Shown one piece after another: positions 22,505-33,982 of a stretch of 38,270 nucleotides of DNA (the stretch's first letter is position 1; each line of letters opens with the position of its first letter). Below the pieces are notes generated by a model. The model made no database searches. It had not been told where the DNA came from and was given only the letters and a program-made list of their open reading frames with translations. This DNA is from Purshia tridentata (lineage: Eukaryota; Streptophyta; Magnoliopsida; Rosales; Rosaceae): positions 1 to 38,270 of the forward strand of contig QANT01003019.1 of NCBI GenBank assembly GCA_003254885.1. The letters are read 5' to 3'. The position numbers and the translations under genes are program-made.

Positions 22505-24839
22505 AGTAGCTAGTCTGCGTTTGTGTGTCATGCATTGTGCAAAAAGCATATATAGAAGGGTTTGCAAGAGCTTTCAAACAGTAAATGCAAAGCATGCATT
22601 TCAGTTACTTGCACAGCCAAACATCCATGTCCTTCAAATGTCTTTATGTGAAAACCATTATATACCTTTTCTCTCACCTTCCCAAGAAACCCATGTAAGC
22701 AACCTAATCTTATATATATATATTTATATATATTATGGTCTTCCCAACCATACCCACCAATATTAATCCTACATATATATATATTGTAACATCAATAGAC
22801 CTTCATGAAAAATTCAACAAATTAACTACTTTAATTGACTACTCATCCTATATATCCAACTCGATCTCTCTTAGTCTTACACATATGCATATACGAATCA
22901 TGATGCACCCACATGATACAAAACCTATTTTTGTCCTTGTGTAAAGTACTCTACCTTTCTAAAAAACTCTGCCTTTCTAATTGCCCTCTTTTTGTTGTCC
23001 TCATTAAATGCATTTTGTTACATGTAGCTCATAATAATATTAATGCATCTTCGCTACATTGAATTCTCACAACATGTTTTCAGAAATAAAGTTGACGACC
23101 ATGCTTGGATTTTCAAAAGATTTTATTCTTCTCAATATTCTTCACATGGAAAATTCAATGTTCTACCAATGAAATAATACAAATAAAAATGATATTGATC
23201 CAACCCAATTTGACGATGTAATCTTGGAAGTATTAATTGGCGTAAATTTCACATATATATATATATATATATATATCACATATAAATTGAATGAAATTGA
23301 TGAACTCCTCAAGTCTCGTATAGAATTACTAAAATAGTCTTCCACGTAACCAAAAAGTGACCTTTTCGTCAATTTGACAAAAAAATACAATTTTTAGATT
23401 CAAACACAATCGTTAATAATTTACAAAGATGTAATTGTTAAATATAAAAATAACAGGTCCCAAAGCGAAATTGAGCTCAAATTACATGAACCACAAATTT
23501 GGTTAAATATTTACCCACCCCTTGTCCCTTTGAAAGTTGTTGTATACTTGTGTATATAGAGAAACAATGAATCGATCAATAGGTCATATTCGAATTGGCT
23601 ATTATATTATATTAATTATATATGATATATATATATATATGAGCAGTCTTAAACGGCAACGATTTTGAGACAGCCAATTTAAAGGGTCGTCCTTAGAATA
23701 CTGTGACGTGTTATCCAACACAATAAAAATTGAAGTAACCCTTAAGGATTTGTATTTGTTGGTCGACCTTTCTTGTTGTTTCATGCATATATATATATTA
23801 TATGCTTATGTAATAACCAACCCCTATTAAACCCCACTAAAATATATATTGTGTTTTATATAGAGTCAAGTACAGTTAATTATAGTTGGCTTTTCAGTGG
23901 TGATTAAGTCTCATCCCAACAAATTAACAATACAACATAGCGATTCTCCATTGATGGTGATATCTCTCATTAAAAATTATTAATTATTAGTGCCTTAAGA
24001 AAATGACAGTTTAGCTACCTTAATGTGTTGAGTTGAGGTTACCTCTATCTTATCTCAGACATCCATTAGCATTCTCTAAACTTGATTTATTGTGTCTAAT
24101 CTTCAATCTTAATCATCTAAATATCTTATTTACATATTGTAAATTTAGATTATTGATTAAGTTAACTATTGATTAAATGTGGGTTTCAAATTTACAGAGC
24201 TTATATATGCTGAAAACATTTTTACTCAATTAATAGCGCTTTTGTTAAAAGCACTTTTAACTATTTATATCAAACATATCAAAAACTGCTTTTTAACATT
24301 TCTAAAAAAAACAAGCCCACAATGTGATAAAATAACATTAAATAATACTGCATATCTTCACAAAAAATTAATTAGCAGAATCATAAACCTACCAAGATAT
24401 GAACCCATTCCCTATACTATGAATAATTCGAACCTGTTTCCAGCTGTTTAATTGCTTGAGAATTTCCTATATTGGAATCTTCATTAAAATAAATTAATAA
24501 AATGAAAGTTTATGGCTATGTTGCTTTGTGGCATGCTTATTGCAAGGCTATATATGCTTCCAGTTTTAGAATTTATAGTCAGGAATTTTGACGGTTATCA
24601 TTTAGTGATAGTAACTTCTTACCTAATAGTACTTAAGCCAATTTAATTACAGTGCAATTATGCCATATAAAGGGGTATTAATTAAATCCTGCATTAATTA
24701 AGATTCCAATTTGTATAGGCTGTCTATTTCATGACAATTGGCAATGCAATCAAAGAAACGTAGGCGCTTTAGTTGCAATCTTACCCACCTTAATCACCTC
24801 CTAATCTATTTTGTCTCCCACTTGAATATAATTTGTTGG
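22505..24839. other. Intergenic, no gene recognised
   Basis: AT-rich DNA with several short TA-rich runs. Short frames (22521-22944, 24179-24451) show no domain or codon pattern. Confidence 0.5.
23252..23276. repeat. AT microsatellite
   Basis: Uninterrupted (AT)n of about 25 bp. Confidence 0.9.
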
Positions 24840-25189
24840 GAAATGCTATCCACCTTCTCCAATTCACCTTCTCTATCGATTTACTCTTTTATTATTTTTA
24901 TTTTATAATATAAATTCATGATCGGAATCGTTCATTTTTCAGATTTAACTATAAAGATCATCTCTGTAAAAAATCAACTAAATCAGAAATTATTTAATTA
25001 TGTAACTGTGATCAAAAAAATAAATAGTTTTAATAACAATTTAATTCATCGTGAATTTATTTGTAACAATTATGTGATTAAATAATTTTTGATTTAATTG
25101 ATTTTTTGCAGAGCTTATTTTTAAATAATTATCTAAAAGATGAACGATTCGATTTAAAAATATAAATTGTGAAATTAGAATAGCATTCA
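24840..25189. mobile_element. Long foldback (hairpin) MITE, about 350 bp
   Basis: Almost the whole stretch is an imperfect inverted repeat. Left-arm ATCGGAATCGTTCAT and CTGTAAAAAATCAACTAAAT pair with right-arm ATGAACGATTCGATT and ATTTAATTGATTTTTTGCAG. The centre is near 25040. Outer ends AATGCTATCC and GAATAGCATTC also pair. No clear target duplication was identified, so the superfamily is uncertain. Confidence 0.65.
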
Positions 25190-26545
25190 GATATAATCTT
25201 TTAGCTCATCGAAATTTACTGATATGAAGTTGAATAGGCTTAAGAAGGGAATACCGACATGTTTTAGTTGTTATGGGCCAAAAGACGAAATAAAACAAGG
25301 ACAAAGAAGACAAATTTTGTTAGTGTTATATGTGACTTTCAAGTGAAAAGACAATAAATTACTTGATAAGAAGAACCAGCAGTGAACTTTGTTAATGTTA
25401 CATGTTCAATTCCAGCTCACACCAATTTTTTAACTGCTTTTAATGTGGGCTGAATTAGGACTGTCAACGCTTACAACAAGGCTGGAGGCCAATACATAAA
25501 GCCCAATTTTTGTTTGGACACTAGGTATCATTGGGGTTCATAGACTCATCATACTGGGCATTGTTTAAAATAGTACTACGAATTACAATTGGTCTCGCAT
25601 TGGTTTCTTTAACCCATTACAACATTCATTTTTGGACAAATTACACAAATGGTCCTTAAAACTTTGACCAAAGTTTCATTTTAGTTCTTGAATTTCGTCT
25701 TCCCAATCCTTTTAATCCTCATATTTGTAAATGTGTGTTTATAAGAATTAATAAAGCTTAACTTCTGTTAGGATTTCTATTAAAAGTTGTTATGTGCATT
25801 ACACATTACCACTAAATCAATTTTGCGAAATAACACAGTTAAATCGATCTAGGTTAAATTTTTTTTACTCTCACCTTCCAAAATTAACAATATTGATTTT
25901 CTCTTAACTCAAAATAAGTTGACAAAAGAAAGAATCACAATATCTTGTATATTGTTATGTAAGACTTATAGTTTCTTGATGTGGATGTGGGGTATTCTCC
26001 AGCAGATTTTTATGCTTCCTATGTTAGCCTTAGCAAAAGCTTAATTAAAGGAAAATGTTGAAAACCCTCTCTTAGAAACCAAGATTATTGCTACTTGCTA
26101 TGTTCTCTTAAATACCATTTAGCATATGGTGTCAACTTGTACATATCCTATTAAGAATTAATGAGATGAAATCAATTTTTCCTTCTAACTGATAATTGTC
26201 CATGTATCAGGAAGTACTTCAGCAAGTCATGTTATGGATAAGATAGGGGGAGGGATGATTAGGACTGAAATATTAAAAAAATTACAAGTTGTATGATATT
26301 AATTAATCTTCTCATCCCACAAAATTTTCAAATGTAGAATTAGGCCAGTTGTCCCAACCCATGATGACTTCTATCATTCTTCTATGATTCTTTTCCCATT
26401 AAAGATGCACACAGGATTAAACCACTGATTATTTTATATGACCCAGCTGATTTAGTTGGTAAAGTCCATAGTAGATTACAAGAAGAATGTTAGTCAATCT
26501 TTCGCTAGATTGGGGAGTTCAAAGATAAGTAGTGCTTTACTTACT
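25190..26545. other. Intergenic; possible lone MULE-like arm
   Basis: Sequence near 25634-25690 (GGACAAATTACACAAATGG and on) resembles a MULE-type arm, but I could not find the opposite arm. No gene recognised. Confidence 0.35.
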
Positions 26546-26968
26546 AAATTTATTGGCCAAATTACATTTTTAATCTCCGTACTTGGATGAAATTATTACT
26601 TTCATTCATGTTCTTTTGATTTAGATATTTTTAGTCTAATACTTTAGATACAATTACAATTGGGTCCTTTTTGCTATCTACTTTTATTTTGCTAACGAAC
26701 AATCATACATGTATCATGAGGAAGGCACATGATGCCAATTTGTCTTTGTCTAAGTGGATAGATGAGTCTGATTTGGCATTTATGAGGAAAACACGTGATG
26801 CCATATAGGATTTTTAGATCAGAAAAAAACTTGGAAATGACAAAAAAGACTTAATTGCAATCTTATTTGAAGTACTAGACTAAAAATGTCGAAATTAAAA
26901 GAACAGGAATTAAAATGGCAACTTCATCAAAGTACGAGAACTAAAAATTCACTTTAGCCAAATTTATT
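26546..26968. mobile_element. Mutator-type (MULE) MITE, 405 bp, perfect 9-bp target duplication
   Basis: The element is 26555-26959. The left arm GGCCAAATTACATTTTTAAT pairs with the right arm, which read inverted is GGCTAAAGTGAATTTTTAG. Pairing extends about 95 bp and includes AGTCTAATACTTT against AAAGTACTAGACT. AAATTTATT stands on both sides (26546-26554 and 26960-26968), a perfect 9-bp target-site duplication typical of Mutator-like elements. No coding capacity. It shares its outer GGCC/GGCTAAA ends with the MITE at 10870. Confidence 0.88.
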
Positions 26969-28250
26969 TATAATAGCCTTTTATTTTTTAAACTAGATCC
27001 ATTTTAGATATTATCAATTCTTAATAAGTAACATTTACCGATACAAAATGGAACTTCAAATACAAAAATGATGACTAATATGAACAGAATAAAACTATAA
27101 GAAAGAAAGTTACAAAAAAACTACAGGGATAAAATGTAAGTTGATGCAATGTATAAGTAACAAAAGTCTTTTGGCCTAAGTTTGGTGATTATCATTAGTA
27201 TTCATAGAATAAGAGAAGACCTCAACGGTAATGATGCACAACAATGACAAGGCATAAATTAAGAAACTGATCCAAATATTTTTGAAGGAAAAAAAAGGAC
27301 TTTGAAATTTGCCTTGGAGATTGGATAAAGGTATGAATAAGGAGGACCTGTAAAAACCTTTGACTATGTCATGGTGGTGCCATAATTCCTTGGCATTGCC
27401 TAAGTAGAATAGCAACCCCCCCACTATGGATTCAATCAAGTTTCTAATGCAAAGTCACAAAGCATAACACAACTTTTGTAACGTTTTTCAACCATTACCG
27501 TACAAGAATGGCACAAATGTGAGATGACCACCACCACCAGCAGTCCAAGCACTTTTTACCCAACTCACTTGACTTTTGTAACATCATTTATCTGCCACCA
27601 CAGATTCATTCATTGGATTGCAATTTGTATAGTCAGGATTGACTGGCCAAAGTAGGAACACCCATAATGGTGCTTTTGAAGCACACAATATGAGCAACAC
27701 ATTGTAGTACTAGTGTCCACAACAACCTCCTCTTTAGTCAGACAATTTGGTATAAACATGCAGACTGATGAAACAACAGAACAAAAAATATGCAAAACAA
27801 AGGAAATTAAAGGTAGAAGCAGAGGAAGTGACCAAGAGATTGTGATTAAAACTGAGAAGCTTCCTTAAAGAGGATTCTTGGGTGAGTTTCCCACTGCTTT
27901 TTCTCAAATTCCAGAAGCTTGGAATTTTCTTCCCCATGGTCTCCTCTTAACAAATGGGTCTTGGAATGGCATTTTGTAGTCAGACCCTCAGACCCTCCCA
28001 AATAACTTGTAGTTTCTTGTAATATTTAATAGTTCCATAGCTGGGTCTTTTCTTCTATTCTTCTATTCTATATTATTCCTTTGTTTATGTATTTCTTCAA
28101 ATTTATTCTGGGTCATTTCTTTTTCTTGGTTTTTTTACACTTCTTTGTTGTTTTTTGGCCTACCTAACCTCATCACAATCTAGAATTATTTAATATACCC
28201 AATAACTATAAGGAGGTATTTTGGTCTATTTGCTTGTCTTTAATTCCAAG
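26969..28250. other. SCL1 distal upstream region
   Basis: Non-coding as far as I can tell. Minus-strand frames at 27176-27439, 27610-27795 and 27734-27937 have no recognisable domain. Confidence 0.5.
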
Positions 28251-28336
28251 GTCAAATCCTAAATCTTTACTCTTTCTCCAAAGCAAATTCTTAGTTTCAG
28301 CTTTTCTCATCTGGGTTGTCTGCTGACTTACAGGCC

Positions 28337-28360
28337 ATGACTGCTCATATGCCTTTGTAG
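28337..28360 (+). other. Upstream ORF (7 codons) in the SCL1 5' leader
   Basis: ATGACTGCTCATATGCCTTT then G and TAG encodes MTAHMPL. It lies just before the proposed 5'-UTR intron donor. If the leader includes this exon, the uORF could lower translation of SCL1. It contains a second in-frame Met. Confidence 0.35.
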
Positions 28361-28393
28361 CTTCTTCATTAGATCATCCTCTTGCACCATCAG

Positions 28394-29461
28394 GTATATC
28401 TCTTTTCTCTTCTCCTTCTGTTTCTTTATTTATTTTATTTTTTGGGTTCCTTAAATTTCTCCTGTGATGAATTGAATTGTCATGAATTATGCTTGCAAAT
28501 TCAATTAACAGAAAGTGTATGAAATCAATGGGTATGGATTTCTCTGTGTGAAGATGTTTTTGCATGTTGTAATTTTCAGCTTGACTACTTATTCCTCTGT
28601 AATTTCCAGCGGCCATGAAAGATCAGCTTTTTTTTGTTGGGTTTTTGGGGTTGTCATGTTGTTCCGGATTATTGGGTTGAGCTTGTTTCCTGTACATGAT
28701 TAGAGAAAACTATATAATTGGTCCTGCTGGTGTTCCATTTCAGGTCTTTTTTCTAAGCTATTTCTTCTTTATCGGAACTTATAAATAGTCAGTCATGCAA
28801 TTTCATTGATTTTGCTTCCCTGAAAGTTATCAAAATTTGAAACAATTAAAAAGAACTAACCTAAGTGGTATGATCAAAATTGGCAAAGTAAGATTTATCA
28901 TGATTTTTCCGTAAACATATAGATCATAGTTGACTAACTTTTAAGTCAGCATGAAAATTCCATTTTTTTTTTCTTGTAATAATTTTTTATTACATTCATC
29001 CAGTATGGGAGTTGTATTCTCAAAATATTCTAGTTGGTAAATAATTATGATCCTTATCCAATTTAACTTTACAGGATCACTTCACCTAACTTCTTCAAAC
29101 TGTGTGGGCTTCTAAATTAATTAATTCTTCAATCAATGTTGAGTTACTGAACATTTAAAACCTCCAAGTTAGGCAACCCTGGAGTTGAGAAGCACAAAAC
29201 ATTCAATTCTAAGTACTTGTTGGGTTGAAAGTTGAAACAGTAGTTTTCTCGGAAACCACACAGGGAATGTTTACTATAACATGCAACCTGTTTATGAATT
29301 CCCACTCTTGCGCTCTATGTAAAGTTCTAGAGTATGTATCCGTATACGCTTTTAAAGTTCTAGAGTTCCATTTTTTACAGCAATGACCTGCAATTACTAG
29401 TTGCCTTGGTTTGGTGTTACAAACTCCATCAGTTTTACATAATCATAAGTTTTTCTGATTG

Positions 29462-29492
<31 letters not shown>

Positions 29493-29601
29493 TTAATACA
29501 CACACACATTTGTGGGCATAATTGTTAATTTGGATTAGGTTTTTTTTGCTAATTTCCTGTGCTAATGAGAGTTTGACAGTAAACCTTCAAATGTGTGACA
29601 G
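28394..29601 (+). other. Probable 5'-UTR intron of SCL1
   Basis: The donor is CAG|GTATAT at 28393/28394. The acceptor is either TGACAG (ending 29601) or ATACAG (ending 29607), about 60 bp upstream of the start codon. The region between is AT-rich with a CT/CA microsatellite at 29469-29510. A leader intron is common in PAT1-branch GRAS genes. Transcript data would be needed to settle the borders. Confidence 0.45.
29469..29510. repeat. CT and CA microsatellites in the SCL1 leader intron
   Basis: A (CT)n tract at 29469-29493 is followed by (CA)n at about 29498-29509. Confidence 0.9.
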
Positions 29602-29664
29602 ATACAGATTTCACTCTTTGATAGAACTAGTCTTCCTCAACAACTGAAGAAGTAAAACAAAACC

Positions 29665-31428
29665 ATGTCTTTAGTTAGGCCTGTGGAGCTGTCTGCCACA
29701 TCATACAGAAACCCCAAACACTACTCTCTAAAGGGAAGCAATGATGGTTCCAGTATGTCCACGCAAATGTTTGGCTCTGATAAGCATAAGACCATCTATG
29801 TGACTGATTCTGAGAGCACTGAGAGTTATGAGAAGTACTTCCTTGACTCCCCAATGGAAGAAATTGCACATCCATCTAGCTCTGGCATATCTGGAAATTC
29901 ATTTAACCCACAAGATGCCTCATCTTACCAGCTCAGATCTGGATCAGTAACCTCCTTGAGTACTCAAAATCCAGTTAGCACATCTTTCATGTCCACGAGG
30001 CATCATGATGCTTATCAATCCAATTTTGAATTGGATTACTTAGAGAGCCAAAGCCCGGATGCAATTAGCTTTGATGAAGATAAGATGAGATTGAAGCTTC
30101 AAGAATTGGAGAGAGCACTCCTTGATGAAAATGACGATGAAGATGATGAGGAGGTAATTGGCAGTGGTCAAAGCATGGAAGTTGACGGTGAATGGACTGA
30201 CCCCATCCAGAATGCATTGCTCCATGACTCACCCAAGGAGTCATCATCATCTGATTCTTACCTGAGCAGCATCAGCAGCAGCAAAGAGATATTACAGGTT
30301 TCTCAAAGGACGCCCAGGCAGCTACTTTTTTACTGTGCTGGTGCACTTTCAGAGGGAAACATTGAAGAAGCATCAACCATGATAAATGAGCTCCGGCAGA
30401 TGGTCTCAATTCAAGGAGATCCTCCTCAGAGGATTGCAGCCTACATGGTGGAAGGCCTTGCAGCCCGCATGGCTGCCTCAGGCCCATTTCTTTATAAAGC
30501 TTTGAAATGCAAGGAACCCCCATCCTCTTTTCGGCTTGCAGCCATGCAAATTCTTTTTGAGGTGTGCCCTTGCTTTAAATTTGGATTTATAGCAGCAAAT
30601 GGAGCCATTACAGAAGCTTTTAAAGATGAAAAGAGAGTTCACATAATAGATTTTGAAATAAACCAGGGGAATCAATACATAACACTCATACAAACGATTG
30701 CTAAGGGGCCAGGTAAGCGACCCCACTTGAGGTTAACAGGGGTGGACGATCCTGAGTCAGTTCAACGTCCAGTTGGAGGCCTAAATATCATTGGACAAAG
30801 ACTCGAGAAGCTGGCAGAAGCACTTGGGGTGTCATTTGAGTTTCAAGCAGTGGCCTCAAAGACTTCAATCGTCAATCCCTCAATGCTGGACTGCAGGCCC
30901 GGTGAAGCACTCATGGTAAACTTTGCTTTTCAGCTTCACCACATGCCTGATGAAAGTGTTTCAACAATAAACCAGAGGGACCAGCTTCTTCGGATGGTCA
31001 AGAGCTTGAACCCGAAACTAGTTACAGTTGTGGAACAAGATGTGAACACTAACACTACCCCTTTTTTCCCAAGATTTGTCGAGGCGTACAATTATTACTC
31101 TGCTGTTTTCGATTCCCTTGAGGCTGCTCTGCCAAGGGAGAGTCAGGATAGGATGAATGTTGAAAGGCAGTGCCTGGCACGGGACATAGTAAACATTGTT
31201 GCTTGTGAAGGAGAGGAAAGAATAGAGCGGTATGAGGTTGCTGGAAAGTGGAGGGCAAGAATGAACATGGCAGGGTTTACTTCATATCCTATGAGCACAA
31301 GTGTTATTGATTCGATTCGGGAACTTATCAGACAGTACAGTGACAGGTACAAGGTGAAGGAGGATGTGGGTGCAGTTCATTTTGGATGGGAAGACAAAAG
31401 CTTGATTGTTGCTTCAGCATGGAGGTGA
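29665..31428 (+). CDS. SCL1: GRAS transcription regulator SCARECROW-LIKE 1 (SCL1)
   Basis: An uninterrupted 587-aa frame in one coding exon, as is usual for GRAS genes. GRAS proteins are nuclear transcription regulators; SCL1 belongs to the PAT1 branch, which includes regulators of phytochrome A and stress signalling. The N-terminus MSLVRPVE then SYRNPKHYSL and SYEKYFLDSPMEE is the form seen in SCL1. A disordered acidic, Ser-rich region follows (about 65-208; DENDDEDDEE at 154-163). The GRAS domain spans about 213-587: LRH I with QLLFYCAGALSEGN (220-232), VHIID at 325-329, LRH II, a PFYRE-type block (PFFPRFVEAYNYYSAVF, 466-482), the RVER-type block RMNVERQCLARDIVNI (496-511) and the SAW end WEDKSLIVASAWR. 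An in-frame TAA lies just upstream (AAG TAA AAC AAA ACC ATG), which fixes the start. No defect is seen. Confidence 0.96.
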   Translation: MSLVRPVELSATSYRNPKHYSLKGSNDGSSMSTQMFGSDKHKTIYVTDSESTESYEKYFLDSPMEEIAHPSSSGISGNSFNPQDASSYQLRSGSVTSLSTQNPVSTSFMSTRHHDAYQSNFELDYLESQSPDAISFDEDKMRLKLQELERALLDENDDEDDEEVIGSGQSMEVDGEWTDPIQNALLHDSPKESSSSDSYLSSISSSKEILQVSQRTPRQLLFYCAGALSEGNIEEASTMINELRQMVSIQGDPPQRIAAYMVEGLAARMAASGPFLYKALKCKEPPSSFRLAAMQILFEVCPCFKFGFIAANGAITEAFKDEKRVHIIDFEINQGNQYITLIQTIAKGPGKRPHLRLTGVDDPESVQRPVGGLNIIGQRLEKLAEALGVSFEFQAVASKTSIVNPSMLDCRPGEALMVNFAFQLHHMPDESVSTINQRDQLLRMVKSLNPKLVTVVEQDVNTNTTPFFPRFVEAYNYYSAVFDSLEAALPRESQDRMNVERQCLARDIVNIVACEGEERIERYEVAGKWRARMNMAGFTSYPMSTSVIDSIRELIRQYSDRYKVKEDVGAVHFGWEDKSLIVASAWR

Positions 31429-31534
31429 TGGATTTATATCATTCAGCTACAAGTACTACTATGCTTTATATTCAGTCTTGTACTTATAATTTTGTGTGGG
31501 ATCAAAGTTAATGCTGATAATTGTATTCCGAGTT

Positions 31535-31540
31535 AATAAA
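31535..31540 (+). terminator. Polyadenylation signal of SCL1
   Basis: AATAAA lies about 107 bp after the SCL1 stop codon, a normal distance for a plant 3' UTR. Confidence 0.5.
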
Positions 31541-32276
31541 TAAGGACTTAGGGAGCTGCTAGTTATCTAACATTGATAAGTGATCTATATGCTTGTAATA
31601 GAATAACTTTTTATACTCTTCTCCATCTTATCATTTTATTACTTTGTTATCTTCTAAAGAGAGAAAAAATGTTATCTAGACATTTTAAGGCCTTCCCATT
31701 CTACCTCTAAGAGGCATTACATTTCAAAATTATTTTGCAAATTTAAGATTTCTTTTTTAAATATGAATTTTCAAAATTAGTTTTTAAAATTTAAAAACGA
31801 ATTTTAAATTTTAAAAATGATGGCAGCTCAGACATACATAACAAAGTATGAAAAACAAAAAATGAGAAAAACGATGTTTTATAATTTTAAAAAGAGGCAC
31901 ATTTTTTGTTTTTTGTTTTTAATTATTTTTAAAATGTTTTTGGAAAAAATAAAAATTTGAATAGAGTACCAAACAGGTTATTTTCCGGTGTTTCCATTTC
32001 CTAGTTTCCAGATGATCTTTGTCTGGCTGACATTGTGACACATCTTTTGGTGAGAGGCATATGGGTCTCGTCGAAGCGCAGAGAAAGCACGAGCAAAGTA
32101 CGCATCTTGGGCCATACACAGAATTTGTTTTTTTTTTTTTTTTTTTTTTTTNTTTTTTTTTACTCCATAGCCAAAAGGCTCAAAACGACGTTGTTTTGGT
32201 TGAAGGTTCATTAAATACCGCATCAGATGCTCACTCACATCAAATGCACAGCCTTCTTCTTCCCTCAGAGCTCAAT
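31541..32276. other. SCL1 3' flank; poly-T run with one N
   Basis: AT-rich DNA followed by a T run at about 32128-32160 with an N at 32152. A CAAAACGACGTTGTTTTGG palindrome at about 32179-32197 is a kind of sequence often found in plant promoters. Confidence 0.4.
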
Positions 32277-32341
32277 AGCTCATATCGACGGCAACAACCC
32301 GAGCTCATATCGACGGCAACAGCCCGAGCTCATATCGATCG
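32277..32341 (+). repeat. Short tandem repeat, 25-bp period
   Basis: AGCTCATATCGACGGCAACA plus ACCCG occurs twice (32277-32301 and 32302-32326, one change) followed by a partial third copy. Confidence 0.85.
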
Positions 32342-32356
32342 GTAGCTGGTGAAGTT

Positions 32357-32399
32357 TATGGCCGTCAAAGACTCAAAGGAGCCTTGCGCCACTAAGTTG
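32357..32399 (+). CDS. Possible first exon of a gene entering the transposon region (tentative)
   Basis: ATG at about 32357 opens a short frame, MAVKDSKEPCATK, ending at a good splice donor (AGTT|GTGAGT). It lies downstream of a promoter-like palindrome and a leader-like stretch. If spliced to the acceptor TATGCAG near 32611, the frame ends after seven codons, so the proper second exon is not identified. It may be a chance frame. Confidence 0.2.
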
Positions 32400-32887
32400 T
32401 GAGTTGTTTTAATGAATCAAGCACCATGCCCTTTTAGTTTTTTGCATTTGGTACTTCTGACATTAGTCAATCCAGAAGTACATCTGAAATTAGTGAGTTG
32501 TTTGACTAAATCCATAACCATGCCTATTCTTGTATGTTTTCAGTGAATGACTTATTCTTCTGTATTAAATAATGTTATATTAAATGATGGCATGATGGAC
32601 ATTGTTATGCAGGGCTGAATTCATTGCAAACTGATAGGTTTTGAACTATTTTGTGCATTTGTAATTGATAATTATGAGTAGAAAGGATGATAGTGATATT
32701 AGTTTAAATGTATCTATGATAATTAGTGGGATGAATAAAGTGGTATTATTTTTGGGAGTTGTTTTTCCTATATTTTTGTGAATTATCTTGCGGGATCAAT
32801 ATGTTTGTTTGGATTTCTATTTAATTTGGACAATTTTGTTGAATTTTATAAGTTCTATGGATAATTTTTATATATGAAAGACAATTA

Positions 32888-32915
32888 GGGCACGTTTACT
32901 TATCCGTAATCAGAA
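32888..32915 (+). repeat. Left terminal inverted repeat of the Harbinger element
   Basis: GGGCACGTTTACTTATCCG and on. It pairs with the right end with two mismatches in 28 bp. Confidence 0.9.
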
Positions 32916-33469
32916 TTAAGTATGTATCGGAATAAGCAGTAATCAGAATAAAATGAATTGGAATGATGATTAATCGGAATGAGTAGTAATTGGAATGAAC
33001 TGTAATCAGAATCAGACATTTTCATTAACGTGTTTACTAACTGTTAGGAATCGGAATGAAAATAAAGATGATTCCCATAAACATGTTTACTAACTGGCAA
33101 GAATCGGATTCAAAATCAGTTTGATTACTAAAATGCTCTTATACAAAATGCACAATTTTTAGAAATATAAAACTTACTAAAAATTACTAAATAATTACTA
33201 AAGAAGGGTGATTTTCACACTCTCTTTTTTCCCCATTTGGGCATTCCTTTGCATTTTTTAATTCTTTTTTAGATATATATATTTCCAAATCTATCCCTTT
33301 AAATTTTTAAAATATATTAATTCTTATTTCTTAATTTCTATCTTTTTTAACGCGTCTATTTTTTGTTTATTTGCACAATAATGCAACAAATATGTCAACC
33401 CACTAGTGCGAACCAAGTTTTGGGATCATATGATTGTTTTTCAATTTAATTTAAAAGCATAAATATTAG

Positions 33470-33580
33470 AATTTAAAACACATGCAAATTGACAAAATAA
33501 GAAATCTATGAGGGCAATTTCCTTTTCTTATCTAAATTTAAAACACATGCAGGTTGATAAAATAAGAAATTTATGGTGGC
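33470..33580 (+). repeat. Direct repeat, 65-bp offset, inside the Harbinger element
   Basis: TTTAAAACACATGC followed by a TTGAYAAAATAAGAAAT-type stretch occurs at about 33470-33515 and again at about 33535-33580, with a few differences. Confidence 0.75.
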
Positions 33581-33982
33581 TGAGCAAGCAAAGAGAGATG
33601 CACTAGTTAATATAAAGAAGACGCAAAGCATACACAGAGTAACTACAAGGAACTCAAAAGTTCAAATTCCTAACATGTTAATGTGGCTTTACAAGCAAAA
33701 AGCTTCCTATATTTCATGAATATACAAAATATAAGAAAACACATTCTGCCATGAAGCTTCAATATTCAAAAATACACATAATCATGACTACATCTTAGAC
33801 AAAGTTCTTCCAAGATTTCACAATAATCATATGTGTATTACAAAATAAAGTCATATTAGGACTAACAAAGAGGCAATCCTATACAAAAAGTCATATTCTA
33901 ACAAGCTTTTACTATTATGAACAAAAAGTCAGATTTTAGCACAAAAAAGAGTCATCTTGTAGTCATGATTCCAACCCCTTCA

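Larger units (their letters stand above)
32888..33982. other. Non-coding 3' part of the Harbinger element
   Basis: The first 240 bp are rich in repeats of the type GGAATGA and AATCGGAAT, plus two GTTTACTAAC motifs, likely subterminal transposase sites. The rest is AT-rich. Confidence 0.5.

Noticed and set aside
27734..27937. 67-codon minus-strand frame beginning MGKKIPSFWNLRKSSGKL
   Set aside because: It has a hydrophobic middle but no known small-peptide signature, and overlaps other short frames. No promoter evidence.
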